Source of the DNA: Malania oleifera
Lineage: Eukaryota; Streptophyta; Magnoliopsida; Santalales; Ximeniaceae
Direction of reading: 5' to 3'
DNA: 64,000 bases
NCBI RefSeq assembly: GCF_029873635.1
Contig: NC_080423.1
Location: forward strand, 105,443,773-105,507,772
Shown here: positions 46,809 to 57,810 of the stretch, one piece after another
Layout: each line of letters starts with the position of its first letter
Numbering within the stretch: position 1 is the first letter of the stretch
Made by a program: the position numbers and the translations under genes
Notes under the pieces: model-generated
Told to the model about the DNA's origin: nothing
The model's input: only the letters and a program-made list of their open reading frames with translations
Databases searched by the model: none

Positions 46809-48522
46809 TGTGACGACCCGATCCTTCATATGGACCCAGGTGTCACTCACTTATACCAAATACCTGTACTTGTTCAAGATACATAAACAACCCGCCCTAA
46901 ACAAGGACATAAGGGTATAAATCATACATAACTTCGATGTAAATGTTGCGGAAAAACATAAACATCCATTGGGATTTCTATCAGTCTTATACCAAAGTTT
47001 ATGAATACATCCATAATTACATAAAACCAGACATAGAATAAATCTTGTTATTACAACCCTCCAAAAAGGACTTTCATCTAGGTTTAATACAAGATTCAAA
47101 TGCTTACGTAAGCTAACCAAAAATAATCTCCCCAGTCCCTTTAGCTACTAGGACCGATGTACTGATGGACCTGAAAACAAAAGTTGTATGATAGGGTGAG
47201 ACACCTCTAAGTAAGGAAGAAAGTGTTACAACAGTGTATGGCTGCATAAATGCACATTTTCATACAAACTCATACATTTGAAACATTTGTTTATAATACT
47301 GTACCATATAACATTTATCTGCACATCAAATATTTAAATCATGCATATGATTATTAAAACACCTCCAGCTTGGTATGACAATTTGCCTGTTTACCCCGTG
47401 GCACGGGTTGTGCACTGATTGCCTCTGACAGTGTCCTGTTCGTGCAGACAAAGCCGAGAATCTTTTATGATCCGATCGCCCCCTGGTTTATTTTTACTAG
47501 CACCTTACTAACTCCTCACAGGTCGACCATCTAATATACTCATACTGATTTTAAACATGTATGGTTGCACTGCCAGCATCGGTACCTAGTCCTAGGAGTT
47601 TATTTCAACCCCCGAACTGGAGTATCTTTCAACCCCTTTTTCTGAAGTTTCTTTCAACTTCTTTTGGTCACAAGCTGTGGTTCCAATATCATATATACAA
47701 TTTATAGCAAAACAGTAACTTGTGCAATTCCACTATTTTTCACAAATTCAGATAATCACATTGGGTTCAAACATGTGCCTTTCCACTCAGTTTACCCCTT
47801 TCTGTTTACTGATTCAGCTCGGTGTATCACCAGCCTCCGTTTTTCACATTCTCAGAATAACAAATTGGAACTTCGTTCCCATATCTATATCAATAGTATA
47901 GAAAATTCATACATTTTCATTTCAACACATATCACACAAGTTTAATCCCAAAACCTGCTAAATGATAGAAATCCAGTAAACATCATTTAAATGAATAAGT
48001 TAAGGATTCGAGCATCTCCTACTATAGTATAAATACATATAAATGATTTTTGTAAAGTTTGGAGATCATGCGCCGAAATCCTCATTTTTACCAAAAATCG
48101 TAAAATCATAAAACATACATTTCTACTCGGTAGAATTTAGCAAATAAACAGTTAAATCATACATAATAACATAAACTAGCTTTTTAGCAGTTTGGTTTTT
48201 CAAAAAATGTTGTTGTAATCAAATTCCCCTTTCCTTACACTCGAAACGAAATTTCGTATGAACACGGTCCAAATCGACAACTCGGGACCCTCAAAACCTA
48301 AAACCACAGAATATAATCTTAATATATTTTCTGCTACTATCCAAATATCCAATCAAAACTAAGATCAGATCTTTACCTTGTTTTTGGGAAAAACCCGAAG
48401 ATCTCTGAAACGACGATCCGATTCGCTAAAATTATAAAGTTTTCTCTTCTGATCCACACAATACCCTCCGTTTTTGGAAACAGACAACGAACAATGAAGA
48501 ATCTTAGAGAGAGAGAGATTCG

Positions 48523-48557
<35 letters not shown>

Positions 48558-48844
48558 TTGGAAGAAACTTAGCTCTTAAGCAACTCAAATTGGATATTTA
48601 TAGGGTCTTTGACCAAGTCCAATTCGTCGACGAGGTGGCATCTACGTCGATGAATTCGCCACATAGCTTGTCGACGAGGCCATCCCTTCGTCGCCGAGTT
48701 CAAGTTCCGGATATTTCTTTGATCCGCTCGATATTTGCTCATCGACGAGGCTCTGAATTTCGTCGATGAGGATCTGAAGGACTTCGTTGACGAACGTGAC
48801 CCTTTGTTGACGAATGCAGCTTATTTCGGGTTTAGGTCTCTACA
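46809..48844 (-). repeat. 5' LTR of the gypsy element
   Basis: The 2,036-bp LTR runs from TGTGACGACC to GGTCTCTACA and matches the solo LTR at 15033-17048 and the outer parts of 37786-41710. (GA)n tracts lie at 48507-48518 and 48527-48554. Confidence 0.9.
48595..48815 (-). promoter_or_regulatory. gypsy 5' LTR promoter: TATA box and TCGTCGACGA array
   Basis: Minus-strand TATAAATA lies at 48595-48602. About eight TCGTCGACGA variants follow upstream, from 48624 to 48815, in the same order as in the solo LTR. Several now differ by one transition, for example TTGTTGACGA. Confidence 0.5.
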
Positions 48845-48849
48845 AAAGT

Positions 48850-50060
48850 TACCTAATGATACTTTATTACAAATTAATGAATCTTTACATTTTAGCAGAT
48901 CCAGAAGAAATCTATTAAGTTTTAAAGATTTAAGACTTAATGGATATCACATTGAAACTACAAATAAAGGCAGTAAAAAATTCCTTTATATGACTTCTAT
49001 TGTTTCTCGAAAGAAACAAATTTTAGAAAAACTATGAACTTTATCTTCCGGATTGTATTATACAAATATTAAAGCAGTTGAATCATATAATGTCTTGCAC
49101 CATAAGTGCAATGACCCAAAGTTATTTACACTTTGGCATGATCGGCTTAGACATCTTGGAGATGTAATGATGCGTAGAATCATTGAGAATTCACATGGTC
49201 ATCTACTAAAGAACTAGAAGATTCTTTTATCAAATGATTTCACGTGTGTTGCTTGCTCTTAAGGGAAATTAATTGTAAAACCATCTGTTTCAAAAGTAAG
49301 TCTTGAATCACCCAGTTTCTTACAGAGAATTCATGTTGATATATACGGACCAATACATCCCCCATCTGGACCATTTAGATATTTTATGGTCTTAATTGAT
49401 GCATCTACTAGATGGTCACATGTTTCTCTACTTTCTACTCGTAATATTGTATCTGTTATACTTCTTTCTCAACTAATTCGATTACGAGCTCATTTTCTCG
49501 ATTATCCAATTAAATCAATTCATTTGGATAATGCTGGTGAATTTACATCCCAAACTTTTGATAACTATTATATGTCACTTGGAATAGATGTTGAACATCC
49601 CGTTGCTCATACTCATACACAAATGGTTTAGCTGAATCTTTTATTAAGAGACTTCAACTCATTGCTAGACCTATGATTATGAGAACCAAATTGTCTTTAT
49701 CTATTTGGGGACATGCTATTCTTCATGTTGCATGTTTAATTCGTATAAGGCCAACTGCTTACAATAATCTTTCACCTATGCAATTAGTTTATGGGCAACA
49801 ACCTGATGTTTCTTATTTAAGAACTTTTGGTTGTGCAGTATATGTTCCTATTGCCTTTCTCCAAAGAACTAAAATGGGTCCTCAACGTAAGCTTGGTAAA
49901 AATGTTGGTTTTGATTTCCTTTCTATTATTAGATATCTTGAACCTTTAATAGGTGATTTGTTTAAAACATTGTTTCAAGATTGTTATTTTGATGAAGCAG
50001 TATTTCCTACATTAGGGAGAGCTAAATTAGTGCCTGAAACACAACATGAAATCATATGAA
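48850..50060 (+). pseudogene. copia protease end and integrase (host element), broken
   Basis: The frame resumes after the gypsy insertion with LPNDTLLQINESLHFSRSRR and NLLSFKDLRLNGYHIET, the region after the copia protease. The integrase zinc finger (LWHDRLRHLGD...CVAC) contains stops. The core has HVDIYGPIHPPSGPFRYFMV with the first aspartate and HLDNAGEFTSQTFDNYY with the second. A frameshift near 49625 precedes the AESFIKRLQLIARP part with the glutamate, followed by SIWGHAILHVACLIRIRP and LRTFGCAVYVP. Several stops; not functional. Confidence 0.75.
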
Positions 50061-50690
50061 ATGCCATAAGTTTATCTCATTTAGATTCTTGCACAAATAA
50101 AAGTGAACTTGAAGTTCAAAAAATTATCCATTTGCAAAGGATTGCAAATCAATTATCAGATTCTTTTGCAGATACCAAGACCATATTAAAATCTCATATA
50201 CCTACTGCAAATATTCTAGCACATATTAATGTCCCTGAAGGACAATAACCGGCTAATGAACCTAAACCACAAGTTAAGTGTGGAAGGCTTATTGGTGCAA
50301 AAGATAAAACTCCCATGAGGAGAAAATTGAAATCTATAAACACTCCAAGAGAGGTTATAGAGGTTGATAATCCATTCAACATTCACAAACCCATTTCTCT
50401 AAAAAATGAAATCCCTATTGTAAAACCTCCTAAAGATGAACCTCCTGAAGAGGAATCTCTTTAAGAAAAAACTCATGAAGAGACATCTATTGAAAAAGGA
50501 CATCTACTTGGAAATAATAATGAGATCTCAATTGATTACATAGGAGAAATGTGAGATAGAAGTAAAGTTGTTGTTAACAACACATTTGCATATTTAGTAG
50601 CTACTGACATTACCAGAAGTAATGAGGATCCTGAACCTAAATCTATTAATGAATGTCGATATATAAGTGATTGACCAAAATAGAAAGAGG
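50061..50690 (+). pseudogene. integrase-RT linker of the host copia element
   Basis: A low-complexity, charged and proline-containing linker with several stops. It is consistent with the copia region between integrase and RT, but no domain is recognised. Confidence 0.45.
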
Positions 50691-52200
50691 TTATCACATC
50701 AGAATTAAACTCTCTATCAAAAAGAGAAGTTTTGGACCTGTAGTTCAGACACTAAAAGATGTCCAATCCGTCGAATACAAATAGGTATTTGTGTGCAAGA
50801 GAAATAAAAATAATGAAATTACTCAATATAAAGTAAAGCTTGTGGCACAAGGTTTCTTGCAGAAACCCAAAATTGGTTATGAGGAGACATATTCTCTCGT
50901 AATTGATGGAATCACTTTTAGATTCTTAATTGGGCTAGCAGTCACTAAACGACTGAGTATGTTTTTTATGGACTTAGTAACATCATACTTATATGGATTG
51001 TTGAATAATGAAATTTATATGAAAATCCCTAAAGGATTTAAATTGCTTGAAGCAAAACCTAGAAATTTATAATTAATTAAACTACAACATTCTTTATATG
51101 GATTAAAACAATCTAGACGCATGTGGTACAATCGATTAAGTAAGTATCTTGTGAAAGAAGGTTTCATAAATGATCTAATTTGTCAATGCATTTTTATTAA
51201 AAAATCAGAATCTGGATTTACTATAATTGTTGTTTATGTTGATAATTTGAATTTAGTTCAGGACTCCTAAAGAGCTCACTAAAGCTACTAAATACTTAAT
51301 GACAGAATTTGAGATGAAAGATTTGGAAAAGACAAAAAATTGTCTTGGCCTACAAATTGAACATGTAAAGGACAGAATTTTTGTTCATCAATCTAAATAT
51401 ACCGAAAAGGTATTAAGACAATTCTATATCGACAAAGTTCATCATTTGGGATCTCCAATGATGGTGCGATCACTTGGTGTTAAGAAAGATCCATTTCGAC
51501 TTCATGATGAGGGGGAGAAATTACTTGATCCTGAAGTACCATATTTAAGTGCTATCGGTTCTCTAATGTATCCAGTCAATCGTATAAAACTCGACATTGC
51601 ATTTGCTGTAAATCTACTAGTAAGATACAACTCTGCTCCTACTTGGTGACACTGTAATGGAATTAAGCACATTCTGTGCAATCTGAGAGGTACATCTGAT
51701 TTGGGTCTATTCTACTCATTTGTTTCAAAATCTCAATTAGTAGGATATGTAGAAGTTAGATATCTATCTGATCCTCATAATGTTAAATCTCAAACTGGAT
51801 ATGTATTTCTTTACGAAAAAACTGCTATATCTTGAAAGTTAGTAAAGCAGACGATTACAACAACATCCTCCAATCATTTTGAAATACTAGTTATCCATGA
51901 AGCTAGTAGGGAATGCATGTGACTCTAATAAATGATTTCTTATATCCAAGTAAATTGTGACCTTTAATCAATCAATGATATTCCAACATTTTTATTTGAA
52001 GACAATGTTGCATGTATAACTCAACTGAGAGAAAGACACATAAAATGTGACTAGAACGAAGCATATTTCTCCAAAATTATTCTATACACATGAACTCCAA
52101 AAGAATGATGATATAAATATTTAGTAGATCCAATCAAGTGATAATCTAACAGATTTGTTCACCAAAACTTTGCCTACTACAACATTCAAGAAATTGGTTC
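50691..52200 (+). pseudogene. copia reverse transcriptase and RNase H (host element), broken
   Basis: The RT shows LVAQGFLQKPKIGYEETYS (about 50845), then MDLVTSYLYGLLNNEIYMKI and SLYGLKQSRRMWYNRLSKYL. The catalytic box near 51237 reads YVDNLNL, so the second aspartate of YVDD is asparagine. FEMKDLEKTKNCLGLQIEH and SAIGSLMYPVNR follow. RNase H is present in pieces to about 52200 with stops (tryptophan positions read TGA near 51647 and 51834). Confidence 0.8.
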
Positions 52201-52257
52201 ATCTTAGTGGAATAAAACATTTTAAAAATTTTAACAGAAGGAGTTAATGTATGAGTG

Positions 52258-52271
52258 TCGGCCAGGGGGGG
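52258..52271 (+). other. polypurine tract of the host copia element
   Basis: A G-rich tract (CCAGGGGGGG) lies directly before the LTR start TGTTATG and fixes the boundary. Confidence 0.75.
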
Positions 52272-52783
52272 TGTTATGAATAGATGAGTGTGGTTGACAT
52301 TCATCCATATTTTGTCCACCTTTTCATGTTCCCATGAACCTGCTCCATATGTTTGCACTGATTCATATCCCTATGAACCTGTCCCATATGTCTGCACTAA
52401 TTCACATCCTTATGAACCTGCCTCATATGTCTGTACTAATTATGTCCCCATGTGAACCTGCATCATATGTTTGCACTAATAAAGTTATCATTAGATAGCT
52501 TGTAAAGACTATAAATATTTCATCCCACATGGCCAATGGAGTAGGAAAAAGGAAGAGTAGGAAAAGAAGAGAGAAAGATAGAAGTAGAAAAAGAAGAAGA
52601 GAGATATAAAAGAAATAAGGAGAGATATTTTGTAAAAGGTTATATCCATATTATATTATAATTCTTCTTGAAATAGTGAAACTTTGATCCAATCCGCCCA
52701 TATAATAGGTATATCCGAATCATGTAAAATCTCTGTCTCGTTTTATTTAATTTTTCTATTTATTTTCTTCATCTGTTATAACA
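52272..52783 (+). repeat. 3' LTR of the host copia element
   Basis: The 512-bp LTR starts TGTTAT and ends ATAACA, a 6-bp inverted terminus. A plus-strand TATA box (CTATAAATA, about 52510-52518) follows four 38-bp tandem repeats. The 5' LTR was not found. Confidence 0.8.
52332..52490. repeat. four ~38-bp tandem repeats upstream of the LTR TATA box
   Basis: Each unit contains variants of ATGAACCTGC...CATATGT.TGCACTAAT, beginning near 52332, 52371, 52409 and 52447. CATATG, a palindrome, is in every unit. The TATA box is about 20 bp beyond the last unit. Confidence 0.85.
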
Positions 52784-52837
52784 ATTTTGAAAAATTACTA
52801 TTTTGTCACATGATTTGGCTCTTAAAAGTTGTTTAAA

Positions 52838-53010
52838 TTTGGGCACTGTCATTCGGCGCCACAAATTCCGCTTTGCAAAGTCCATTGGGTTTCCGCCTCA
52901 ATTGGGCCTGGGCCGTATATATATATATATATAATTTGGGCACTGTCATTTGACGCCACAAAATCCGCATTGTAAAGTCCATTGGGTTTCCGCCTCAATT
53001 GGGCCTGGGG
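52838..53010. repeat. 97-bp direct repeat near the B3 gene 5' region
   Basis: TTTGGGCACTGTCATT begins at 52838 and 52935, and both copies run to CCTCAATTGGGCCTGGG. A short (AT)n tract separates them. The AGGCCCAATTT at 53060 and the GGGCC motifs could act as promoter elements, which is only a suggestion. Confidence 0.8.
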
Positions 53011-54412
53011 CGACACATTTTTTTTAAAAACGGCGCCTATTATTCTGTGCCCCGTCCTAGGCCCAATTTCTTTTCCTTTTACGGACATTGACACAGGCGT
53101 CCCCCAAAATTTGTCTTTAGCTTTGTTTTATGTTCTTCGGAACTTTTGTAGCGTGCTAGCAGTGCTGCGACAGTCGAGAGTTTCTCCTAGACTTCAACTC
53201 AGGTGGAGAGGGAAAGACAGAGAGAAAGGGTCGACTCTAGAGCTCATGCAAGTACAGTTTATGTAGAAATTGAAGTGGTTACTCGGTCAAATTTGGTGTG
53301 TTCTTCTTTTCTACTACTTCTTTCCTATGTTCTTCTGCAGATTCAGTCAGACAGTATGCTATATTCATGAAGTTTTTTCAGTAGTCTTCACACACCCAAT
53401 TTTTCTTGAAGAGTAAACTCAAGTGGGTTCGTTGATTTTAATGAGCATGTGGGGTGGTTGTGTTCAGAAAGGGGTGATCTTTCCTCGGATTAGGGTTGGG
53501 TGGTTTATGATTGAAGTCTGCTGGGCGGGGTTTAACATGAATTGTCTCTGTACAAGTCCATATTGATGAAGATGTTAAGTTACTCATACACTATGTCACG
53601 TGTGATTGTATGAGGTATTTTCAGTAATCTTCACACACCCAGGTTGTTTTGGAGAGTATACTCAATTGAGTTCGTTATTTTCATGCGCATGTGGGGTGGT
53701 TGTGCTAAAAAATGGTGATCTTCTCCTAGGATTAGGGTGGGGTGGTTTATGGTTCGAGTCTGCTGAGCAGGGTTTTAACATGAGGTGTCTCTGTACAAGT
53801 CTACATTCATGAAGTTGTTGAGTTACTCAAGCTCTATGCCATTTATATGAAGTTTAGTGTAAGGGTATTGTTCAAGACAGGTGAGACATTGTCTGGTTTG
53901 GTCCACTAGTCTTACTAGTTCGTCCCAAAAAATTCAGCTCACCTAATTGAAGCCTAAACCATCCTTATGAACCTAGATTTTTCTTGGTACACATCCAATG
54001 TGGGATTGTGATACTTAGCCAGTTTAGATTAGAAGAAAATCTGATGAGGTCTTTGATTTTCATGTGCATGTGGGGGTGGTTGTGTTTACAGGGGGTGATC
54101 TCCCTAGAGTTGGGGTTGGCTTGTAATCTGAATTGTCTCTTTGAAAATCTCAAGACGATATTTTTTTTTCCCCTGTGACAATGTGGTTCTTCCCTTTAAA
54201 TTACTCGCCTCAAGCTTGAAGATCCTTATTTATTTGTTTATTATGTTATATATGGAAAAATTCCTTGCAGTCTGTTCTCTTATTTTTGGTGCATTCTTGG
54301 ATTTGGATCAAGATAATTCATTTTTGGGAGATTTTTTCCTTCATTTACATTGTGTTCTCTTTCCTTTTTTGCCATTTTTTTTCTTATTTATACAAGGAAA
54401 AATTTTACAGTT
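53011..54412 (+). other. 5' non-coding region of the B3 gene with ~243-bp degenerate repeats
   Basis: No open frame of interest. Units with CAGTAGTCTTCACACACCC begin at 53379 and 53622, sharing GCATGTGGGGTGGTTGTG, GGTGATCT and TCTCTGTACAAGTC; a weaker third copy lies near 54040-54140. The stretch probably contains 5' UTR exons and introns of the B3 gene, and a transcript would be needed to place them. Confidence 0.5.
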
Positions 54413-54576
54413 GAGGAAGTCTTCAATAGAGAAAAGAAGACATGGCTTGCAAGGTGAAAGCATGTGCCAAGTGCACTCGGAATTGTGTATCAGCCCATGG
54501 GATAAAAAAGCATCCATCTCCTGTTATTACATCCTTCTTCAAAGTCTTGATCGGTGATCAGTTTTCTAAAGTTCTG
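54413..54576 (+). CDS. first coding exon of a B3-domain protein (partial)
   Basis: After the acceptor-like TTTTACAG (ending 54412) a short leader is followed by ATG at 54442. The 45 codons to 54576 encode a cysteine-rich start (CKVKACAKCTRNC) and then TSFFKVLIGDQFSKVL, the opening strand of a plant B3 DNA-binding domain of the REM-like type. GTTAGA follows as a plausible donor, with phase 0. B3 proteins are plant transcription regulators that act in the nucleus. The next exon in known relatives starts with a Phe-Leu-Pro-Pro stretch; I could not find it before 58 kb, where retroelements begin. A possible later piece at about 56440-56490 has APSKKRKIKI, an NLS-like run followed by GTAAGT, but its link is unproven. 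Confidence 0.6.
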
Positions 54577-54635
54577 GTTAGATTTTATTTCTGTCTTTTG
54601 CCTCTCCATTGGTTATTGAGTTGCTTCTTACTCTA

Positions 54636-55127
54636 TGCACCCTATAAATTTCATGCCTATTAAATTTGCATTAGGAATTGAAGATTCTCTATGAATTTTT
54701 TTCCCTTTTTGGGCATTCTTTTTTAGTTTCTTCGTTGTCCTTGGTTTTTACTTAGTTTTAAAGGTATGCCACTGACATAGAACAAGGGAAGAGGGGATGA
54801 GAATGAAGGAAGAAAAAGAGAGGTTGTTGGTGAGTGGATGTCGGCAAGAGGGGGGTGGGAATTGCTGCAATTGAACCACAGTGCACCCTATAAATTTCAT
54901 GCCTTTTAAATTTGCATTAGGAATTGAAGATTCTCTATGAATTTTTTTCCCTTTTTGGGCGTTCTTTTTTAGTTTCTTCATTGTCCTTGGTTTTTACTTA
55001 GTTTTAAAGGTATGCCACCGACATAGAACAAGGGAAGAGGCGATGAGAAAGAAGGAAGAAAAAGAGAGGTTGTTGGTGAGTGGATGTCGGCAAGAGGGGG
55101 GTGGGAATTGCTGCAATTGAACCACAG
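54636..55127. repeat. 246-bp tandem duplication in the B3 intron
   Basis: Two nearly identical units begin TGCACCCTATAAATTTCATG at 54636 and 54882, each ending GCAATTGAACCACAG. Few differences are visible, so it is recent. Open frames through it are intronic chance. Confidence 0.9.
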
Positions 55128-55291
55128 GATTACTTTATTCAATTTCCAAATAATAAATATATGTGTAAAAATGCTGAAATCATTCTAATTTTAGGTTACC
55201 CTTTCCTCACGTGTACTACTTCGCTGTCAGTCATCCAGGAGTATTTAGCTGTGGTGTTCCTTGCTGATTCACAGGGGAAATCATGTGCCCC

Positions 55292-55960
55292 ATGCTACTC
55301 ACAACAGAGCGTAAGGTAGTGATGCCTTCGGCCACTGGGCTCTCACCATCTAGGGTGCTGCCTTCACCTAGCAGCACAGTGCTTAGATTAGGGGTTTTGT
55401 TTGTACAGACCCAAAGACATACTGATTTACAAACAAGCCCTTGTTAAACATGAACTTAACTAATTAATTAAATGTAATACATTTGGGTGACACTACTTAA
55501 TTAAATGTAATAATTAAATGCTACTCACTTCAGAGCATAAGCTAGTGATGCCTTTGGTCACTGGACTCTTGCCATCTAGGGTGCTGTCCTCACCTAGCAG
55601 CACAACGCTTGGATTAGGGGTTTGTTTGTACAAACCCCTAGACCTACCTATTTACAAACAAGCCCCTGTTAAACAAAAACTTAATTAATTAATTAGATGT
55701 AATACTCAACACTCATGACCAACAAGCCCTTGATCCTACTCTTTGGAATTGACCTCCAAATAGGGTCAAATCGATCCATCAATGGTCAGCGTCCCACCCT
55801 ACATCATTCACTTTTGCTTTTCTTATGTTGCTTGTGGGCCCCACAAGCCCTTGACCCTATTCTTTGGAATTAAATAGGGTCAAATCGTTCCATCCAATGA
55901 TCAGCTTCCCAACCTACATCAGTCACTTTTGCTATTTCTTATTTTGTTTGCTTTCATGCA
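55292..55960. repeat. two further direct repeats, 226 bp and 121 bp
   Basis: ATGCTACTCAC starts at 55292 and 55518 and each copy continues through ATCTAGGGTGCTG and CACCTAGCAGCACA to TTAATTAATTA. A second repeat, CAAGCCCTTGA...TCTTTGGAATT...AATAGGGTCAAATCG, starts at 55723 and 55844. No coding signal. Confidence 0.8.
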
Positions 55961-56815
55961 TCAGTAACTGTTTGATTGAGTTGGTGATTGATTTTGTTTT
56001 ATTTCATTTAAACAGTCATATACTTTAAAAATAAGGAATTCAAGCTTTCTTACATTTTGGACATAAGTTATTGGATATTTTTTCCATGCAACCTACCATG
56101 CCTAGTTAATGCTGCAGATGATTGTACAAACACATAATTCATTTCATGTGGTTCTATGCCCTGGGTCGTGTCTTCACATGCTTAGGGTTTAGGGTTTCTA
56201 GTCTCTACATAATTTGGAGGTTTTTTTTTTTTTTTTCCTGATAATAAATTTCAGTTCTAGTCTCTACAAAATAAAATATTCTTGTTTTCTACTTATGATG
56301 ACCTCTTTTTTACTGTTACAAAATCTACTCCACTGGTTGTTATTTGGGTTTTATATTTGCATTAAATTAAGTGCAGGTATAACTTTTTACTAATTTTGCC
56401 TTGATGATTTCAAATGAAAATTGGCAGTTTTTTAATTTTTGAAGGACCAAAATGCGCCTTCTAAGAAAAGGAAGATAAAAATTACATTCTTAGTAAGTTT
56501 TAAACCATTGTCCTTGTACACAAATGTGATGTTGGAGTTTCATTTGTCTGTGAATGCCAATATTTTTATACTGTATTCCAACTGTGTTGAAGCAGGAAAA
56601 TAACATATCACCCAGTGCAGAAGGCTCCACATTAGTGCTCCAGGGTGGACATGAACCTTTGATTTCCAAGTCTGGATGTAGCGTCCTTGCCTCTCTGTTT
56701 TATCATTTGGCAATTTAGTTTTCTGCAACTAGTAGAAGAGGATGACCTTTACACTTTGGTGTTGTAAGGTCCAAAAGTTAGGATGTAGCAGCCTTACCTA
56801 GGATATCTAATTCTC
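55961..56815. other. non-coding sequence, probable B3 intron
   Basis: No repeat array or RNA gene seen. It holds a T18-like run near 56220-56236 and the possible lysine-rich exon noted under the B3 entry. Confidence 0.4.
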
Positions 56816-57524
56816 ATGGTTATTAAAAGTGCGATCTGGATCATAGAATCGTATGATTATAAGATCCAGATTCACCCAAACGATCCAAGTCGCAGAAAAA
56901 ATCAAAATTAACTAGAATTGTGGTAGAATTGTAAAAGGATTGGTAGAATTGTAGAATCGGAATCATAGAATTGTAAGTAGCATCGTACGGATCCTACTTT
57001 TACCTGGATTGGTTTTCTTTTTCCCCCTCTTTGGGCTTCATAGTATGGCCCAAGACATGTTTTTCTTGGCCCAAAAAGGCCCCAAAAGGTTTATGTTTGG
57101 TCCAAAGTCTTCAAAAACTGGGGCAAAATAGCACTCATCCTCCCATTGATGAATGGATTCAGTAAAATCTGCACCTGACTTCCCTGGAGTTTGACACCTC
57201 GGTCCTATACTCGTTGAAGTTTTGCAACCCAGCACCTGAATTTCTCTTTTGTTTGACAACCAGAAAACCCTCCATCTGGTGACTGGTGTTTGATCAGCAG
57301 CAGTCAGCAGTCTTGCTGTTTCATCTGCAGTTTTTTGGTGTTCAACAAGAACTCAGTCCTTGGTCCTCTTCCTTTTTTGGTGTTCGACAAGAACACCTCA
57401 GTCCTCTTCAACACAGTTTCTTGTTGTTTGATCAGCACAGAGTTAGGCTTCGAAACAGATCTGCTTCTTGAAAAGACTCAACAGTGGGCACTGTTTTTCT
57501 AATACTTCCTTTTTTTTTCTTGCT

Positions 57525-57582
<58 letters not shown>

Positions 57583-57810
57583 CTTCTTTTGATTGGTGGA
57601 ACTTTTTATTGTATTTTTAACTTTTTATACTTACTAAGTTACTAATCAAGCTTTTAGTTTTAAGACTTGTCATAAAGTTCCACATATATAGTTTTTTAAT
57701 ATTTATTTTACATTGAAAGTAGAATCTTACGATTCTCGATCTGATTCTACGATTTGATCCTGCAGACCCCTCCAACCATCTGACTTAGAGTCCCAATTCT
57801 AACAACCTTG
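56816..57810. mobile_element. probable ~1-kb TIR element (MULE-like, non-autonomous)
   Basis: The left end reads ATGGTTATTAAAAGTGCGAT. The right end, reverse-complemented, reads CAAGGTTGTTAGAATTGGGA, an imperfect inverted terminus. Flanks CTAATTCTC (56807-56815) and CTAATTTAT (57811-57819) look like a decayed 9-bp target duplication, the Mutator length. Inside are subterminal TAGAATCGTA/TACGATTCTA-type repeats, a CAG/CTG-rich middle and a (TC)n run at 57527-57580. No transposase is seen. Confidence 0.4.
57527..57580. repeat. (TC)n microsatellite, about 54 bp
   Basis: Uninterrupted TC dinucleotides within the probable TIR element. Confidence 0.9.

Larger units (their letters stand above)
37786..48844 (-). 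mobile_element. Ty3/gypsy chromovirus (Tekay-like), full length
   Basis: Both LTRs, a PBS, a PPT and the internal order gag, protease, RT, RNase H, integrase, chromodomain are present on the minus strand. Perfect AAAGT duplications flank it at 37781-37785 and 48845-48849. LTR ends are TGTGACGACC and GGTCTCTACA. The internal region is 41711-46808. Stops and frameshifts occur in every domain. The left LTR is enlarged by a nested LTR piece. One solo LTR of the same family lies at 15033-17048. Confidence 0.9.
36670..52783 (+). mobile_element. Ty1/copia element hosting an 11-kb gypsy insertion
   Basis: The left part (36670-37785) holds gag and the start of the protease. The right part (48850-52783) holds the rest of protease, integrase, RT-RNase H, PPT and a 3' LTR. 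The junction reads in frame once the gypsy element and one AAAGT are ignored. The 5' LTR and gag N-terminus are missing, because the sequence starts abruptly at an inverted LTR end (36669). The element carries many stops. It is older than the gypsy insertion. Confidence 0.85.

Noticed and set aside
55080-55319. 79-residue plus-strand open frame starting in the 246-bp duplication
   Set aside because: Its start is duplicated intron sequence and it shows no B3 or other similarity.
57038-57259. 73-residue minus-strand open frame
   Set aside because: It is inside the probable TIR element, with no domain and no conserved neighbours.
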